Source: Cycas panzhihuaensis
Lineage: Eukaryota > Cycadophyta
Direction: 5' to 3'
Assembly (NCBI GenBank): GCA_023213395.1
Contig: CM041465.1
Location: 39,935,741-39,999,740 of the forward strand
DNA: 64,000 nt
How positions within the stretch are numbered: position 1 is the stretch's first letter; each line of letters starts with the position of its first letter. The position numbers were made by a program, and so were the translations under genes. Below, one piece after another: positions 21,291 through 32,560 of the stretch. The notes below the pieces were generated by a model. It saw nothing but the letters and a program-made list of their open reading frames with translations. It did not search any database and had not been told where the DNA came from.

Positions 21291-22592
21291 GGCGATTTTC
21301 TAGATGCAGTTCTATTTAGCGTGGAAGTGGTTCCAGTGGATTGGTATGAGGGAATACCAGAATATCTAGCCACCAGAGAGGTATCAGTGGAATTGGATCG
21401 TATGGGGAAAAGAAATTTTATTAGAAAAGCAGAGCCATATCAACTCATCAATGGAGAGGTATACAAATTGGGGCCAGATGACGTGTTACGACATTGTGTT
21501 CGAACGCACGAGATAAACCAGATCATGTCGTAGGCACACGAAGGAGTAGCGGGTGGCCATATGGGGAAATTAGCCACATGGCGGAAGATTTTGATGTCCG
21601 GGTTTTGGTGGCCATCCATGTTCGAGGATGTCAAAAAGTAGATTCAAGCGTGCAACTATTACAAGCGGGTGGGGAAAGCTAATCGACAGGATTTCCAACC
21701 CTTACATCACATTTTACCCTTGGCACCATTCGAGAAATGGGGACTCGACTTCGTGGGGCCAATCAAACCAGCCGTACATCGATTGAAAGCTCGATACATC
21801 CTAGTGGCAACTGACTACAAGACAAAGTGGGTAGAAGCGCGAGCGTTACAAAAAGCTGATGCGGAAAGCACAGCGAGATTTCTGTATGAGGTAGTGATTA
21901 CATGATTTGGATGTCCCTTGGAGATCGTAAGTGACCAAGGCGCCCACTTTCTCAATCAAACTATCGAAAAACTAACATCCGCATTTATGATTAGCTAACG
22001 AAAATCTACCCCCTACTACCCAAGAGCCAATGGTCAAGCAAAAAGTTTGAATAAGATAATCGAGAATTGCTTACGGAAGATATATGACATCGGTAGATCT
22101 GATTAGGCCGAGAAATTACCATCCGTGCTATGGGCATTTCGAATGACATACAAGAAGTCAATCAGACAAACTCCATTCCAGCTTGTGTATGGCATAAAAG
22201 CCACCCTCCCAACAGAATTTGAGATACCTAGTCTACGAGTTGCGATACAATATCGATTAGATGACCTACAGTCTTTGGAATAATGATTGGAAGACTTAGT
22301 GCAACTAGAAGAGAAATGACACATGGCAAACTGTTTGCAACATATGGAGAAGCAGCGACAAAAAGTATGGCACGACCGCCATCTACGAAAACTTCAGTTC
22401 AATGAAGGTGATCAAGTGTTGTTGTATGATAGCAAATTCAAAACGCACCCTAGTAAACTCAAGATGCGGTGGTTGGGACCATACATCGCGGAAAGAATCT
22501 TTGAGAATGGATCGGTACAGCTTCGAGAAATCGACGGACCTTTGCTACCAACTCGGGTAAATGGTAGTAGACTCAAACCATATATTGAGTAG
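21291..22592 (+). pseudogene. gypsy B1 integrase with GPY/F module, broken
   Basis: HHCC zinc finger: 'HEGVAGGHMGKL' with a damaged 'CNYYKR' (C to Y). Core: Asp in '[10 protein letters not shown]', Asp in 'VSDQGAHFLNQ', but Glu is Lys in 'PRANGQAKSLNKI' (B2 keeps Glu). The C-terminal module is clear: 'EGDQVLLYDSKFK', 'LKMRWLGPYIAERIF', 'NGSVQLREIDG'. No chromodomain follows; the frame ends 'RLKPYIE' at 22592. Confidence 0.9.
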
Positions 22593-22799
22593 CCCAGCTT
22601 ACCAGCCGGATCAGCTGGTTGTACCATATCATATTGCGTGACATTGAGGCACAATCAAATGCCTTGATACCAAGCCATGATCTAGTTCGGTATGGATACA
22701 AAAAGAGAAAAAAAATTAGAAAAAATAAAAAACAACCGTAACTCATCACAGATATAAGTAATAGCATTATCAATTGAAAAAATCAAAGGAAAAATCCAA
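22593..22799 (+). other. Post-integrase noncoding spacer, B1
   Basis: No gene. Closely matches 35362-35570 of B2. Confidence 0.6.
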
Positions 22800-23260
22800 G
22801 GCATACAAGCAAAATACAATATATGTACCAAAACGGAATGTTACCAGGTACATACAGTTAAAAAGGTGATCAAATTTGAAAATTACACTATACGTACCGA
22901 GGAAATATACTGAAGTACGCACAGTTCAAAAAAGTGACTCAAAATAACACTATACATACTTAAAAAGTACGCAGTCAGGTATGTATAGTGTAAACAAATT
23001 TTAAGTGGCTCAATTATATTATACGTACCTGAAAAGTACGTAGGTAGGTATGCCCAGTGAAAAGACAAAGTAAGTTAAATGGTTACATTATACATATCAA
23101 AAAAATACATAGTCGAGTACGCACAGTAGAAAATACACTTAAGTGCTCAGATACATTCTACGTACCAAAAACGTACATAATCGAGTACGCACAATGGAGA
23201 TACTTAATATTATATGTACCAACGACACGTATAAGACAAAAATCCATAAAACGACAAACT
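22800..23260 (+). repeat. ~69-bp palindromic minisatellite in B1
   Basis: Units begin with TATACGTACC-like words at about 22822, 22891, 22953, 23022, 23091, 23159 and 23213 (steps 69, 62, 69, 69, 68, 54). Each unit pairs 'tacgtacc..aaaa' with 'gtacg..gtaggtacgca', an imperfect inverted repeat, followed by 'cagtg.aaa' and 'aagtggctca'. B2 has the same array at the same place. Confidence 0.85.
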
Positions 23261-23481
23261 ATTACGTATCTGCGAGCATTCCCGTAAAGTACGTAGAGCG
23301 GAACAGACTCCAGAAAATTCACCAGGCATCTGTATGGCACGGAACGCAAAGAATTCACTCCGGTACACATCGCAGTACACAAAGACATAAAAATAGCGAG
23401 CATTCCTCAAGAGGTATGTATGTAGGGTTCTAATTTGTATGCTTAGGTTATCTTTCTTATCTCTGGGACTCCATAGCCATC

Positions 23482-24567
23482 ATGAGGATAACAGGATTCC
23501 AGGAGGCATACATACCGAAGCTTAAGCAGGAGCTACAAGCCCTACCAGCTCCATTCCAGGCTAGGGTTAAACAAGCAGGTTGGGGAGACTACATTTACTA
23601 TAACCCTATGTATTATGACCCTGAACTCATGGACCAAATCTTGATGGCCCTAGAGGAGGATAGTAGGAAAGCGAAAATAGATGCAGACATAGTTCACACC
23701 ATCACAAGACTTCCCAATGAAGGAGAAGTTCTACTGGGAACAAAAAGGTCAGAAGGTAATTAAGAAATGTGGTTAAGGGAATTGTGCCAACCCAACACTT
23801 AGATTATGTCCGGTGGAATCTGTATAGTAGACATTATGGATGTTAGACTTCAGTGGGTAGCCAAAGTGATAAATTCCAGATTTTTGTCCAAACGGAAGTA
23901 CACCTACATTCAGGGAGACATGATGCAGGTGTTGTTAAAAAATTGGGATGGGGAAAAGCTGAATCGGTCTGAATTCTTGGCGGAGAATATGAGGCAGCAG
24001 CTCAAGGAGATTAGGACACACCCATTCTGACATCCCTCCTTGCTTTTGACCATTTTATTCTATCAGTGTCCAAAGGTGCAGCTGACTAGGACCACAATTT
24101 CTCCATGGGAGCCAATCATTAAACAGTGGGCAGTAGAATTTCTAGACACAGTGAACAGTCTGGAAGCAAAGAGAAGAGTACAAAGACAAATGCCAAAAGT
24201 ACTTACCTGGTTACAGAAGACACTAGGAACACCCATTCCCCTTCAGACAAAACAGGTTGTCCATAGATGAGGAAAGAGGAAGAAGGGAGAAGAAGAACCA
24301 GAGGAGGAGGAAGAAGAAGCAGAAGCCTCCTGGGAAGAATGGGAAGACTTCCCACAAGCAACGGAGGTAGGGGAACCTTCAGCACCTCCTACACCATAGG
24401 ACAAAGTAGGACCCATCATTCAATTAATTCAGGAAATGGAGGAAGGGTATAAAGCTGAGATAGCTGCTCTTTAGGACAAAATTAAAGAAAAGGATGCTAT
24501 CATTGCCACTCTGACACAGATCAATGAAGAGATTTTGGGAGGACAGAGGTAACAGGAGCCGCCTTGA
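23482..24567 (+). pseudogene. gypsy B1 extra ORF downstream of integrase (~361 codons)
   Basis: A single frame can be followed from 'MRITGFQEAYIPKLKQEL' to 'NEEILGGQR' and a TGA at 24567, with about seven in-frame stops. Parts in order: an aromatic N-terminal region ('WGDYIYYNPMYYDPELM'); a central region with 'IVHTITRLPNEGEVLLG' and 'DVRLQWVAKVINSRFL'; 'LNRSEFLAENMRQQL'; then a Glu-rich block and a short C-terminal coiled coil ('EMEEGYKAEIAAL', 'KIKEKDAIIATLTQI'). B2 has the homologue with the same layout. No transmembrane segment or signal peptide, so it does not look like an envelope. The central motif recalls plant-transposon mobile domains, but this is weak. Some plant gypsy elements carry such extra ORFs; function unknown. 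Confidence 0.75.
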
Positions 24568-24663
24568 GACAGAGTGGGGGAGGGATACCCCAAAAATTTG
24601 AAATTTTTTTGGAGTTTTGTTGAGCCAGGATGCTCAAACCCATAACTATTGACCTGGGATAGA
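24568..24663 (+). other. 3' UTR and short purine tract of B1
   Basis: A G-rich stretch (gagtgggggaggga, about 24573) and the conserved 'gggatagA' just before the LTR are the PPT candidates. Confidence 0.6.
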
Positions 24664-25498
24664 TGTTGGAGTATAAAATGATCCTATGGCTATGAGAGGA
24701 TCAGAAGTAGGTCAGGCAACCTGAGTTGTGCAGGTACGGACCATACGGAGGTACGCACGAGGCAAAATAGCAGAGAAATCGATTCGGGTACATATGATGT
24801 GTACACCGAATCCAGACGTATGACAGATATATACCAACGGTGGAACGGAACTGAGCAGAAGTGGTACACATGACTCAAAGGGACCAGTGAAGGCCTGTGG
24901 AGCTGCCAGATGTATGTACAGACGTATGGATATGAAGAATAATTAATTAAGTGCCTAACCAAGTGATTAATGAATGGGTACGTATGATTGAAGGGGTACG
25001 GTTATGACAGGCAGTCATAACCCTTCAGCCAAAAGGTACCAACATGAGTACTTAAGGAGGTATATATAAACTACCAAGTTAGGGTGAGAGCTGATTATCA
25101 TAGGTATGCAAAGGTGCAAGAACCAGCACATATGATAGCTAGTTGGAGTAGCATTATATGATAAGTACCATCTGGGTATGCATATGTAACAGAAGGAATG
25201 TATGTTGCTGAGATGCTCAAGAATGCATTCTAGCCTCTGTGTAATTAAACTGATTACTTAATAAAAGGAAGAGTTACATGGAAAGTAGTGTATTCTTTGT
25301 GTTGTGATGATCAATTACTGAGTATGTGTTGATTTCTGTACTGCTGTGTACCATTGTGGTAGAATTCTATGAAATATATGTGGAATGTATGTGAATAACC
25401 ATGTTGCCAGTATCCTGAACTAGACTATAGCACTGTGTAACCTTGACAAATGTAAGAGGTATCTTGTAAGTGCAATAAGATACCTCATAAAGTCAACA
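24664..25498 (+). repeat. 3' LTR of gypsy B1 (835 bp)
   Basis: Starts TGTTGGAGTATAAAATG and ends AAAGTCAACA at 25498. It aligns over its length with 10313-11149. The following 'atgcc' does not match the 5' flank of B1. Confidence 0.92.
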
Positions 25499-26843
25499 AT
25501 GCCAAAGTTTAGGATCTTAAAGGCTTTGTCCAAGGCTCACTAAAAGTAGCTCCCATATTTATTAGCCTAAATGGCATTTTTTTATATGTAAATGTCCCTA
25601 CAATGTAGTGAAAGTCATTTTAGGCTTGTCTTCTAATGCCACTAAGACCTAGTTAAAACTTAAGATAGTGACATCATTTCATAAGTAGTTATTTTTTAAA
25701 GAATTTATTCCATTGTGGGCAATGGATAGTTATCCTTCAGAGAGTGTTGGTTGAAGTTTTTAAAATCAATGCAAATCCTAATATCCCTAAGTTTCTTTCT
25801 TATTGAGACCATGTTTACCATTCAATCTGAATACTTGATGGGAGAGATCATTCTGCTTCCATTAATTCTTGTAGCTCCTCACAAATCAAGTTCTTGATGT
25901 TTAGGTTTATGAACCGCTTCCTTTTCCATGCTAGCTTTAGTCTCCTCCCCAAGGGAATATTATGGTGGGTTACCTTAGGATCATAGATCTTGAGGTCTAT
26001 GCATGTATATGAAAAAAGGCAATGATACTCTTTGTATAAATCAATAATAGCCTCCTCCTCTTCTTGGGTATAGGCATCCCTTATCAAAATATTCTTGGTG
26101 GCATCTTCTATTCCTAGGTTATATGGTGTGGCTTCTTCCAAATCCCTTTTATACAATTTAGGCTTAACATATTTTGATTTGGGTGAGTCATCTACATTGA
26201 ATAACTCCTTTAATAAGAAAATTCCCTTGGAAATTTTATTAACTTTAAGGGAGGTTATTTTTAGGCTTGAAAATGAATTGGATTATGCTTCTTATTCTAT
26301 TTGAAGAGAGTTATCTACTTTAAGGTGCAATCTAACAAAGTCCTCCTCCAATTTTAAAAATTACAATATATAATCCCATTGTCAAAGATGTACCAATAGT
26401 GCACATTATTATGCAATGTAGCTCTTATTACAAATTTGAATACTCCCTACTTATGATCTTTCCTTAAAACATTTTCTAGTAAGGAAGCTACCATTATCAA
26501 GGAATCTATAAATCAGTTCTCCTCCTTAGGGACGTGATTGATGTTGAATAAGTTCTAGTACCTTTTGCTTATAGGCTTTAAGTCTTTGCATTTGGTTGAC
26601 CATTTTGCCTTGATCTATTATACCATAAGTTTGAAGTCAATATAAACTTTCAAAATTTTCACCTTCAAGCTTTGAACCTTCTACAAATCTAACAGTAGTA
26701 CCTCATATTTTGCAATATTATTCATGTAGTTAATGGTAAACTTATATGATAATAAGAGAGTTTGGCCACATGGTGACTTAAGGACACCCCTTACACCAGT
26801 CCCAGTCTTAGACTTCACACCATCAAAGAATAAGGTGGAAGAA
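25499..26843 (-). pseudogene. Inverted gypsy RT and Tat-type RNase H remnant
   Basis: On the minus strand a 102-codon frame (26156-25848) reads 'YKEYHCLFSYTCIDLKIYDP' and 'VTHHNIPLG', the entry to a gypsy RT. It is followed by heavily broken RT with 'PKMTFTTL' near 25640. Upstream on that strand (26840-26400) is 'LFFDGVKSKTGTGVRGVLKSP', 'YKFTINYMNNIAKYEVLLLDL' and 'HVPKEENCFIDSL'. This is the pattern of the extra archaeal-type RNase H known from the Tat lineage. Order and distance are disturbed, so this may be two fragments. Confidence 0.65.
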
Positions 26844-27344
26844 TGAAAGAACATAATAGGATTTATTTAAGGAGATAGAGAAGATAACTCATAAACCTAC
26901 AAAGATGAAAGATTGATTAACAACTTGATAAAATAAACATAAACTACATAATATAATAAATAATAGGGAGGAGGATTATTCTACCACTCAACCTATTAGA
27001 ATGGCTTAAGTAGCATGACACTAAATCAGAAACTACTTGTAATACAAGGACAATATCACTCTTTATATAAGAGTGTGGATGTACATAATTGTGACACGTC
27101 ATAGATCAAAAGAATAAGATAAAACTAAGTAAAACTCTACTTCCTAAGTGTGTGAGGATAGTGACAAGTGTTAGCCATCCAAAGTTGACTTTATTGCATA
27201 GCATATGTGAAAAAGGCACAAAAGCTAAAGGATAATGTGACAATTTAAAATAAAATGAAGGACCACTTTAGCATAAATCATAAAGTGTCAAAATATAAAT
27301 ATACATGGTTAAGACTTAATTCTTAGTATATGAAGGTTTTAACA
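26844..27344 (-). repeat. 3' LTR of inverted copia fragment G
   Basis: Minus strand: purine tract 'caagggga' then TGTTAAAACC at 27344. It ends ...TTTCA at about 26844, where the Tat-type RNase H sequence resumes. Length about 501 bp. Confidence 0.65.
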
Positions 27345-28111
27345 TCCCCTTGAATGTTTACAACATTAAGTCAAATGCCAAGTCCATCTCTAAATTACTC
27401 AAACTTCTCTTTGCTAAGTGGTTAGTGAAGATGTTGACAAGTTATTGATTGGTCAACCTATAGACAAGATTAATTCCACCTTGTTGTACATGTTCTTTGA
27501 TAAAATGGTGATGGACCTTAACATGATTTGTACATTCAAAATATAGGATTTCTGACTATCTTGATCACACTTTGATTATCAAAATATAGTGGAATTGGTA
27601 GGGATTGCTCAAGACCAGGCTCACCAAGAATCTGTTTGAGCTAAATAGCCTCACATGCTACTCTGATAGTAGCTTTATATTCCACTTCAGTGGAGGAAAG
27701 AGTAGTATTTGGTTATTTTTTATAACTCCATTAAATAATTATAGACCTAATGTTGAAATGATAACTTGAAGTATATTTTTGGCTATCTTGGCATTCTACC
27801 CAATCAAAATCTGAGAACCCTTCTAATGTTATGTTCTCATTGTGAGTATACTAGAGACAATATTAAAATATACCTTTGAGGTATTTAAGAGGATTGTAGT
27901 ATTTAAGTGTTACTAATTAGGTTGCATCATAAATCTAGAATAGATTCCAATAGCATATGATATTTTAAGCCTAGTGTTTGTTAAGTAAATATGATTACCT
28001 ACTAGCTATCTAAAAAGGATGGAATCAATAGATTTTGTTTCTTCATTAAGTGATAATTTTATGCCTATCACTATAGGGGTTGGTGATGATTTAAAGTCCT
28101 CTATTATGAAT
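27345..28111 (-). pseudogene. Inverted copia fragment G: RT end and RNase H
   Basis: Minus-strand motifs in order: 'HNENITLEGFSDFDWV' (family 'GFSDSDWAGD'), 'SSTEVEYKATIRVACEAI', 'LYFDNQSVIKIVRNPIF', 'EHVQQGGINL' and a broken 'NIFT..L' tail, then the PPT. All are copia RNase H signatures. The fragment is cut at 28111 by the truncated LTR of B2. Confidence 0.85.
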
Positions 28112-28491
28112 CACGTATGATAGCCAGTTGGAGCAGCATTGAATGATAAGTACCATCTGGGATACGCATGTATAACAGAAGGAATATATGCTGCTGGAAT
28201 GCACACCACACAGGTGTGCATTCCAGCCTCTGTGTAATTAAACTGATTACTTAATAAAAGGAAGAGTTAGATGGAAAGTTGTCTCTTCTGTGCTATGATG
28301 ATGAAATGCTGAGTATGTGTTGATTTTTGTACTATTGTCTACCATTGTGGTATAATTCTATGAAATATATGTGGAATGTATATGAATAACCATGTTGACA
28401 GTATCCTGAACTAGACTATAGTGCTATGTCACCTTGACAAGAGTGGGGGTATCTCATAAGTGTAGTAAAATATCCTTTAATAAAGCCAACA
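28112..28491 (+). repeat. 5' LTR of B2, truncated (380 bp of ~840)
   Basis: Starts abruptly inside the LTR at 'cacgtatgatagccag' (same as 10778 in B1) and ends AAGCCAACA, followed by the PBS TTGGTTCCGTTGCC (28492-28505). The first ~460 bp are lost at the junction with copia fragment G. Confidence 0.9.
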
Positions 28492-28631
28492 TTGGTTCCG
28501 TTGCCTATGTCCGTTGAGGAGGGACAGGGCCTAGGAGTTTCAAAGAAAGGAATGTGTAAAGGGCAGAGGACCCTGGCTACCATCGTGATGGAAGGTTGTA
28601 ACTAAGCCCCCAGCAGCTAAGGGACCTTCCA

Positions 28632-30820
28632 ATGCCACCTAAGAGGCCTTCAAGGTCAAAGGAGCCCCAAAATGATACTTCACCCAAGGAAAAGCAAACT
28701 AGCAGACAAAGGGCATTAAGATGGTTGAAGGAAGCAAAACTCAAAACGGCGAGGAGATTAAGTTCGCAGAACAACGAGACTAAGGGACAATCCGTTGAAG
28801 GATCTGAGGCAAGTAGAGCCCAAACACCTCAAGAAGAGGAAACTAATGGTGAACATATGATATTGACACCAGCCCCAATCAGAGATGATTTGTTTAGCCT
28901 AGAAATTGAAGGGAAACCAAAAGTGGATGAAAAGCAACAAGAAACCTTAAAAGAGGGAAGTATACCTATGGAGGATAGCCCGAAGGACCCAAGTGACAGT
29001 GAAAAGAAGTCGGAGGAAGGTCCCTCGGTATATTAGGAGAATAAGCTCATGAGACAGCTTTTTGAAGATTCATCAGAAAAGGGATCTGATCAATCATACA
29101 TTACAGTGACACCATTGACTATACAAGTGCCAGGTGTAGTGGAAACTATACACATCAAAACTCCATTTAAGAATCCATTGTTTGGGAAAGGTAATACAGC
29201 AGTAGGCATTCCAAGTGCATCCCCGAAAGAGGGGAGAAAGGAAAAATCACCACTAGCTAGGACACCATTACAATCTCCCAAAATGGATGACTATAAAGAC
29301 TTTGGAAAATTGATTTTTAACGACACTTCATATGTAGCGGAACATGTATATCTCTTTCAGAATCTCATTGATGTAAAAAAGATCACAGATGAAGATGAAA
29401 TCAAAGCAAGATTCGCATGTACATTGAGAGGAGTACCCTTGGCATGGTACAAAGAAACAAACAAGAATGAGCCATGGGCAAAGATTAAAAAAGCATTCAA
29501 GGAAAGATTTCAAAAGTTTCATAGTAATGAAGCAGTGGAAATCGCATTGAGAGAAATCAGACAAAGGCTGGGAGAGTCGGTACTAACCTACATTAGCAGA
29601 ATGAAAATCATTGCAGCCAACATGATTAATGAGACAATAATGGACCACAATATGAAAAATTATTTTGTGAGAGATCTGAATGAGAAATTGAGAGCTATGA
29701 TGCATGCTTATCCATTGAAATCGTTTAAGAATACCTAAGATCTAGCATTGGATTTTGAAATGGAAATGGATGCACAGGCAGGAGGACAAGATTCCTCACA
29801 TCGAGATTACAAGATGAGATTAGAGAACTGAAACAAAATCAGTATAACCAACCCTTCTGCCAGGTAGAGGTAGAAGAAGAGGAATAAGAGTTGGAAGCTT
29901 TAAGGAAAGAAGTGGCCAGATTAAAAATAAAAAATAACCAAGAAGAAGAAGAAATAACGAAAAAGAAGGATCACGCCAGAAGAATAACCAAATGGTGCCA
30001 CCTTTGTGAAGAAAATTCACATACCACTAAAGAATGTGAATTGAATTTAAAAAATAGTGCATTGCACCAACAAGATAGATAGTGCCATATATGCGATGTT
30101 GATATGCATACAACTAAGGATTGTTTCTACAATCCCAGGGGAAAGGCCTTTAGAGGATGAGGTAGGGGAAGGGGAGGCAACCCACCTCGAAATGTTTATA
30201 CAATAAGAGGTGCACAAGAACCCTCAAGGAAAAAACCACCAATGGGTAGATGCCTCATTTGTCTACAGTTTGGGCACTGGAAGTCAGAATACCCAATGAA
30301 ACAAGAATACGAACAAAAGCCATTCATATGTAATAACTATAGCCCAAGTGACCATAAAATGGAAGATTGCAAAGGAAAGGCCAAAGTAACCAACTTGATG
30401 ATGATCATACCAGAAACTAAAAACGTCAAACTCCAAAATTAACAGAAGGAGAAACTGAATGAAGGATATTCGGATCCACCAAGAGAAATGGATCAATTTA
30501 AAAAAGCAAAACAAGTATTGGATGGCCTAGTTTGGGAAGAGAATATGTTATCAATGGGAAAATTAGAGACTAAGTACGTATATGTACGAAAGAATAAACA
30601 GAAAGAAAAAGAGAATCTACCAAAAGAGCCTAAGACGCAGCCCCAAATGGTATAAATGGTGGAACTCTTTAAAGGATTGCCAGTGGAAGACATTCAAAGA
30701 ATACTGCTATTGATGGAAAATTTGGTCAAATAGCTACAGTTGACCATCCCCCTATGCCAAGTCATTGATTGAATAAAATGAGGAGTATTACAACGTGGAA
30801 TCACAAAGAGTTTGAAGCAA
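28632..30820 (+). pseudogene. gypsy B2 Gag with four zinc knuckles
   Basis: Starts 'MPPKRPSRSKEPQ'. Capsid: 'FACTLRGVPLAWYKE', 'IKKAFKERFQKF', 'LREIRQRLGESVLTYISR'. Stop at 29034 and at 29736. A 1-bp deletion near 29793 (relative to B1) shifts the frame. Knuckles: 'CHLCEENSHTTKEC' and 'CHICDVDMHTTKDC' complete; 'CLICLQFGHWKSEY' (last Cys to Tyr); 'CNNYSPSDHKMEDC' (second Cys to Tyr). With B1, every Cys/His position is intact in at least one copy, so the ancestor had four. An RGG-like box lies between knuckles two and three. Confidence 0.88.
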
Positions 30821-31799
30821 ATCATACCATCATTTGATATGGATTCGATGGTAATAATGACGGTCTTGGGAGAAACATTCTTAAGAGTAATCGTTGATGG
30901 AGGCGTAGCGGTGAATGTATTACCAGCTTCGGCCTAGCGTAAACTGGGAAACCTGAAGTTGGAAACGGCAACCTATTCGTTAAAATTGGCTAACGAATTA
31001 TTGGTATGACCTATGGGGAGATTGGCTAACATCAAGGTAGATGTGGCAGGGATAGTGGTGAGAATTGACTTCACAATCGTAGAAACAGAGCAAGGAGCAA
31101 CACCCTATCCAGCACTCTTGGGGAGGCCATGGTTATATAAAATGCAATGCCTCCAAAATTGGAAGAACATAACCTTCACCTTATCAGACAACGGAAATAA
31201 AGTAGTATTGCCAATGCTGGGAAGAAGCTTGATCAAAATGATACCAGATGAGAGATCAAACACAATGATCATGAGCAACACAACATTCTCTTCCATTAGG
31301 GAAGAACATCTCTATCATATGGCGGAAGAGCCCACCACATCAACCAATTATCAGCAAGAAGAACCAACCTATTTCAAAGAAATATACAACTCTTCGGATG
31401 ACGAACACATAATGAGGTTCATGGATTATTGGCTACAGGATGCATATGAAGTAAACTCTTCTTCTTATAGATGTAATTTATTATCTAAATGTGTAACTAC
31501 AGATATTGATAATAATTCAAATTCTTTTGAATATATACTGACTAATGATAGATTAAGGGATGACAACAACCTAGACCAACAAACCCCTAGTTTACCTAAT
31601 AATTTTTGTAATTTTTTAGTAGCTAATAGTAATCCCGACATCCCTTCTACATCAGGCGTGGGTTCTGAGGTAGATTCCCTACCCCCCCCACCCCTTATTA
31701 CAGCCTGAGGAAGGAAGTAATATTCCTTCCTCCTCTTCCTTAGAGGTACACCCACTCAACCACAGATCTCTTCCAACCATTGGCACCAAAACCAAGGAA
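30821..31799 (+). pseudogene. gypsy B2 aspartic protease and acidic linker
   Basis: Active site 'VIVDGGVAVNVLPAS' (about 30889). Then 'LANIKVDVAGIVVRIDFTIV' and 'GATPYPALLGRPWLYKMQC', the flap-to-C-terminal part. The motif is D-G-G instead of D-S/T-G, as in several plant gypsy lineages. The linker has 'NYQQEEPTYFKEIYNSSDDE' and a proline run over a poly-C tract at about 31681, where this copy changes frame. In C the same region stays in frame. Confidence 0.85.
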
Positions 31800-32560
31800 A
31801 TGGAAGGAGGATCGCTGGTAAGTACTTCTAGAGATCCTGGTCTAGACAGTAGAGTCATCATCCCAGAAGAAATAGATCATCAAATTTACATTGGGAACTA
31901 TGTTAAACCATTCTATGGAGAGCAGTTGTATGGGACCACCCACTTAATGCATTGTGTTGAATATTGGATGGAACATGGGAATTGGGATAAAACTCAATGG
32001 CAACAGGAATTAGTATTAACCTTATGTGGAAAAGCTTGGTATTGGTACCTAGCCCACCAAGCCACTCTTAGAAATTAAAAAGATTCACAAACGATGTTTC
32101 GAATTCGGTTCGATCATCCAACACAACTAGCCACTCCAGTATTCTATGTAGGTCAAAATCTTAGGGAACACATACAAAATTATAAACAAAAATGGATATC
32201 TTTAAGTATACCTAAACAAAATTAGCCCAACTATATCTACCATACCCTGGGGAGAGTAGCGAAGGACTGGTTCCTCGGAAAGGAACAAAGTTTAGATGTG
32301 ACTTGGGGAAACTTAAGGAAATCCTTCATAAAAACCTTTAGGCATACCTCTGACAACAAAGAAATAGATAGAATCCTAAAACATATTAGATTAATGAGTA
32401 TAAAACTAGAACAAAACCTGACAAACCAAGAAGAGGTAGAATCAATACATAGTGAAGAAGAAGAAGTTATGAATTACCCTACAGAATTTATAGAATTCAA
32501 TGTTGGGGAAAGGAAGTTACAAGATACTCTGGGACATAAAACCAGAAATGTAGAAGATGT
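31800..32560 (+). pseudogene. Gag-like insert between protease and RT (gypsy B2)
   Basis: One frame with two stops (32076, 32223) continuing into RT. It contains two segments with the capsid-type pattern (G-x-A, W, then W..l...F...F). First: 'LVLTLCGKAWYWYLAHQATL', a stop in place of a sense codon, 'TMFRIRFDHP' and 'NLREHIQNYKQKWI'. Second: 'TLGRVAKDWFLGKEQSL', 'VTWGNLRKSFIKTFRH', 'EIDRILKHIRLM'. It is preceded by 'NYVKPFYGEQLYGTTHLMH', also found in C. The usual place of Gag is N-terminal, and this element already has one there. It may be a duplicated or acquired capsid domain; the reading is by eye. Confidence 0.6.

Noticed and set aside
22400-22592. Chromodomain after integrase
   Set aside because: The GPY/F module is followed by a stop and noncoding spacer; no aromatic-cage pattern is seen in B1 or B2.
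22800-23260. CRISPR-like array of ~69-bp repeats
   Set aside because: Units are degenerate with no repeat/spacer distinction, and the context is a plant retrotransposon.
23482-24567. Envelope gene (endogenous retrovirus-like) for the extra ORF
   Set aside because: No signal peptide, membrane segment, glycosylation-rich ectodomain or cleavage site is visible; it ends in an acidic and coiled-coil region.
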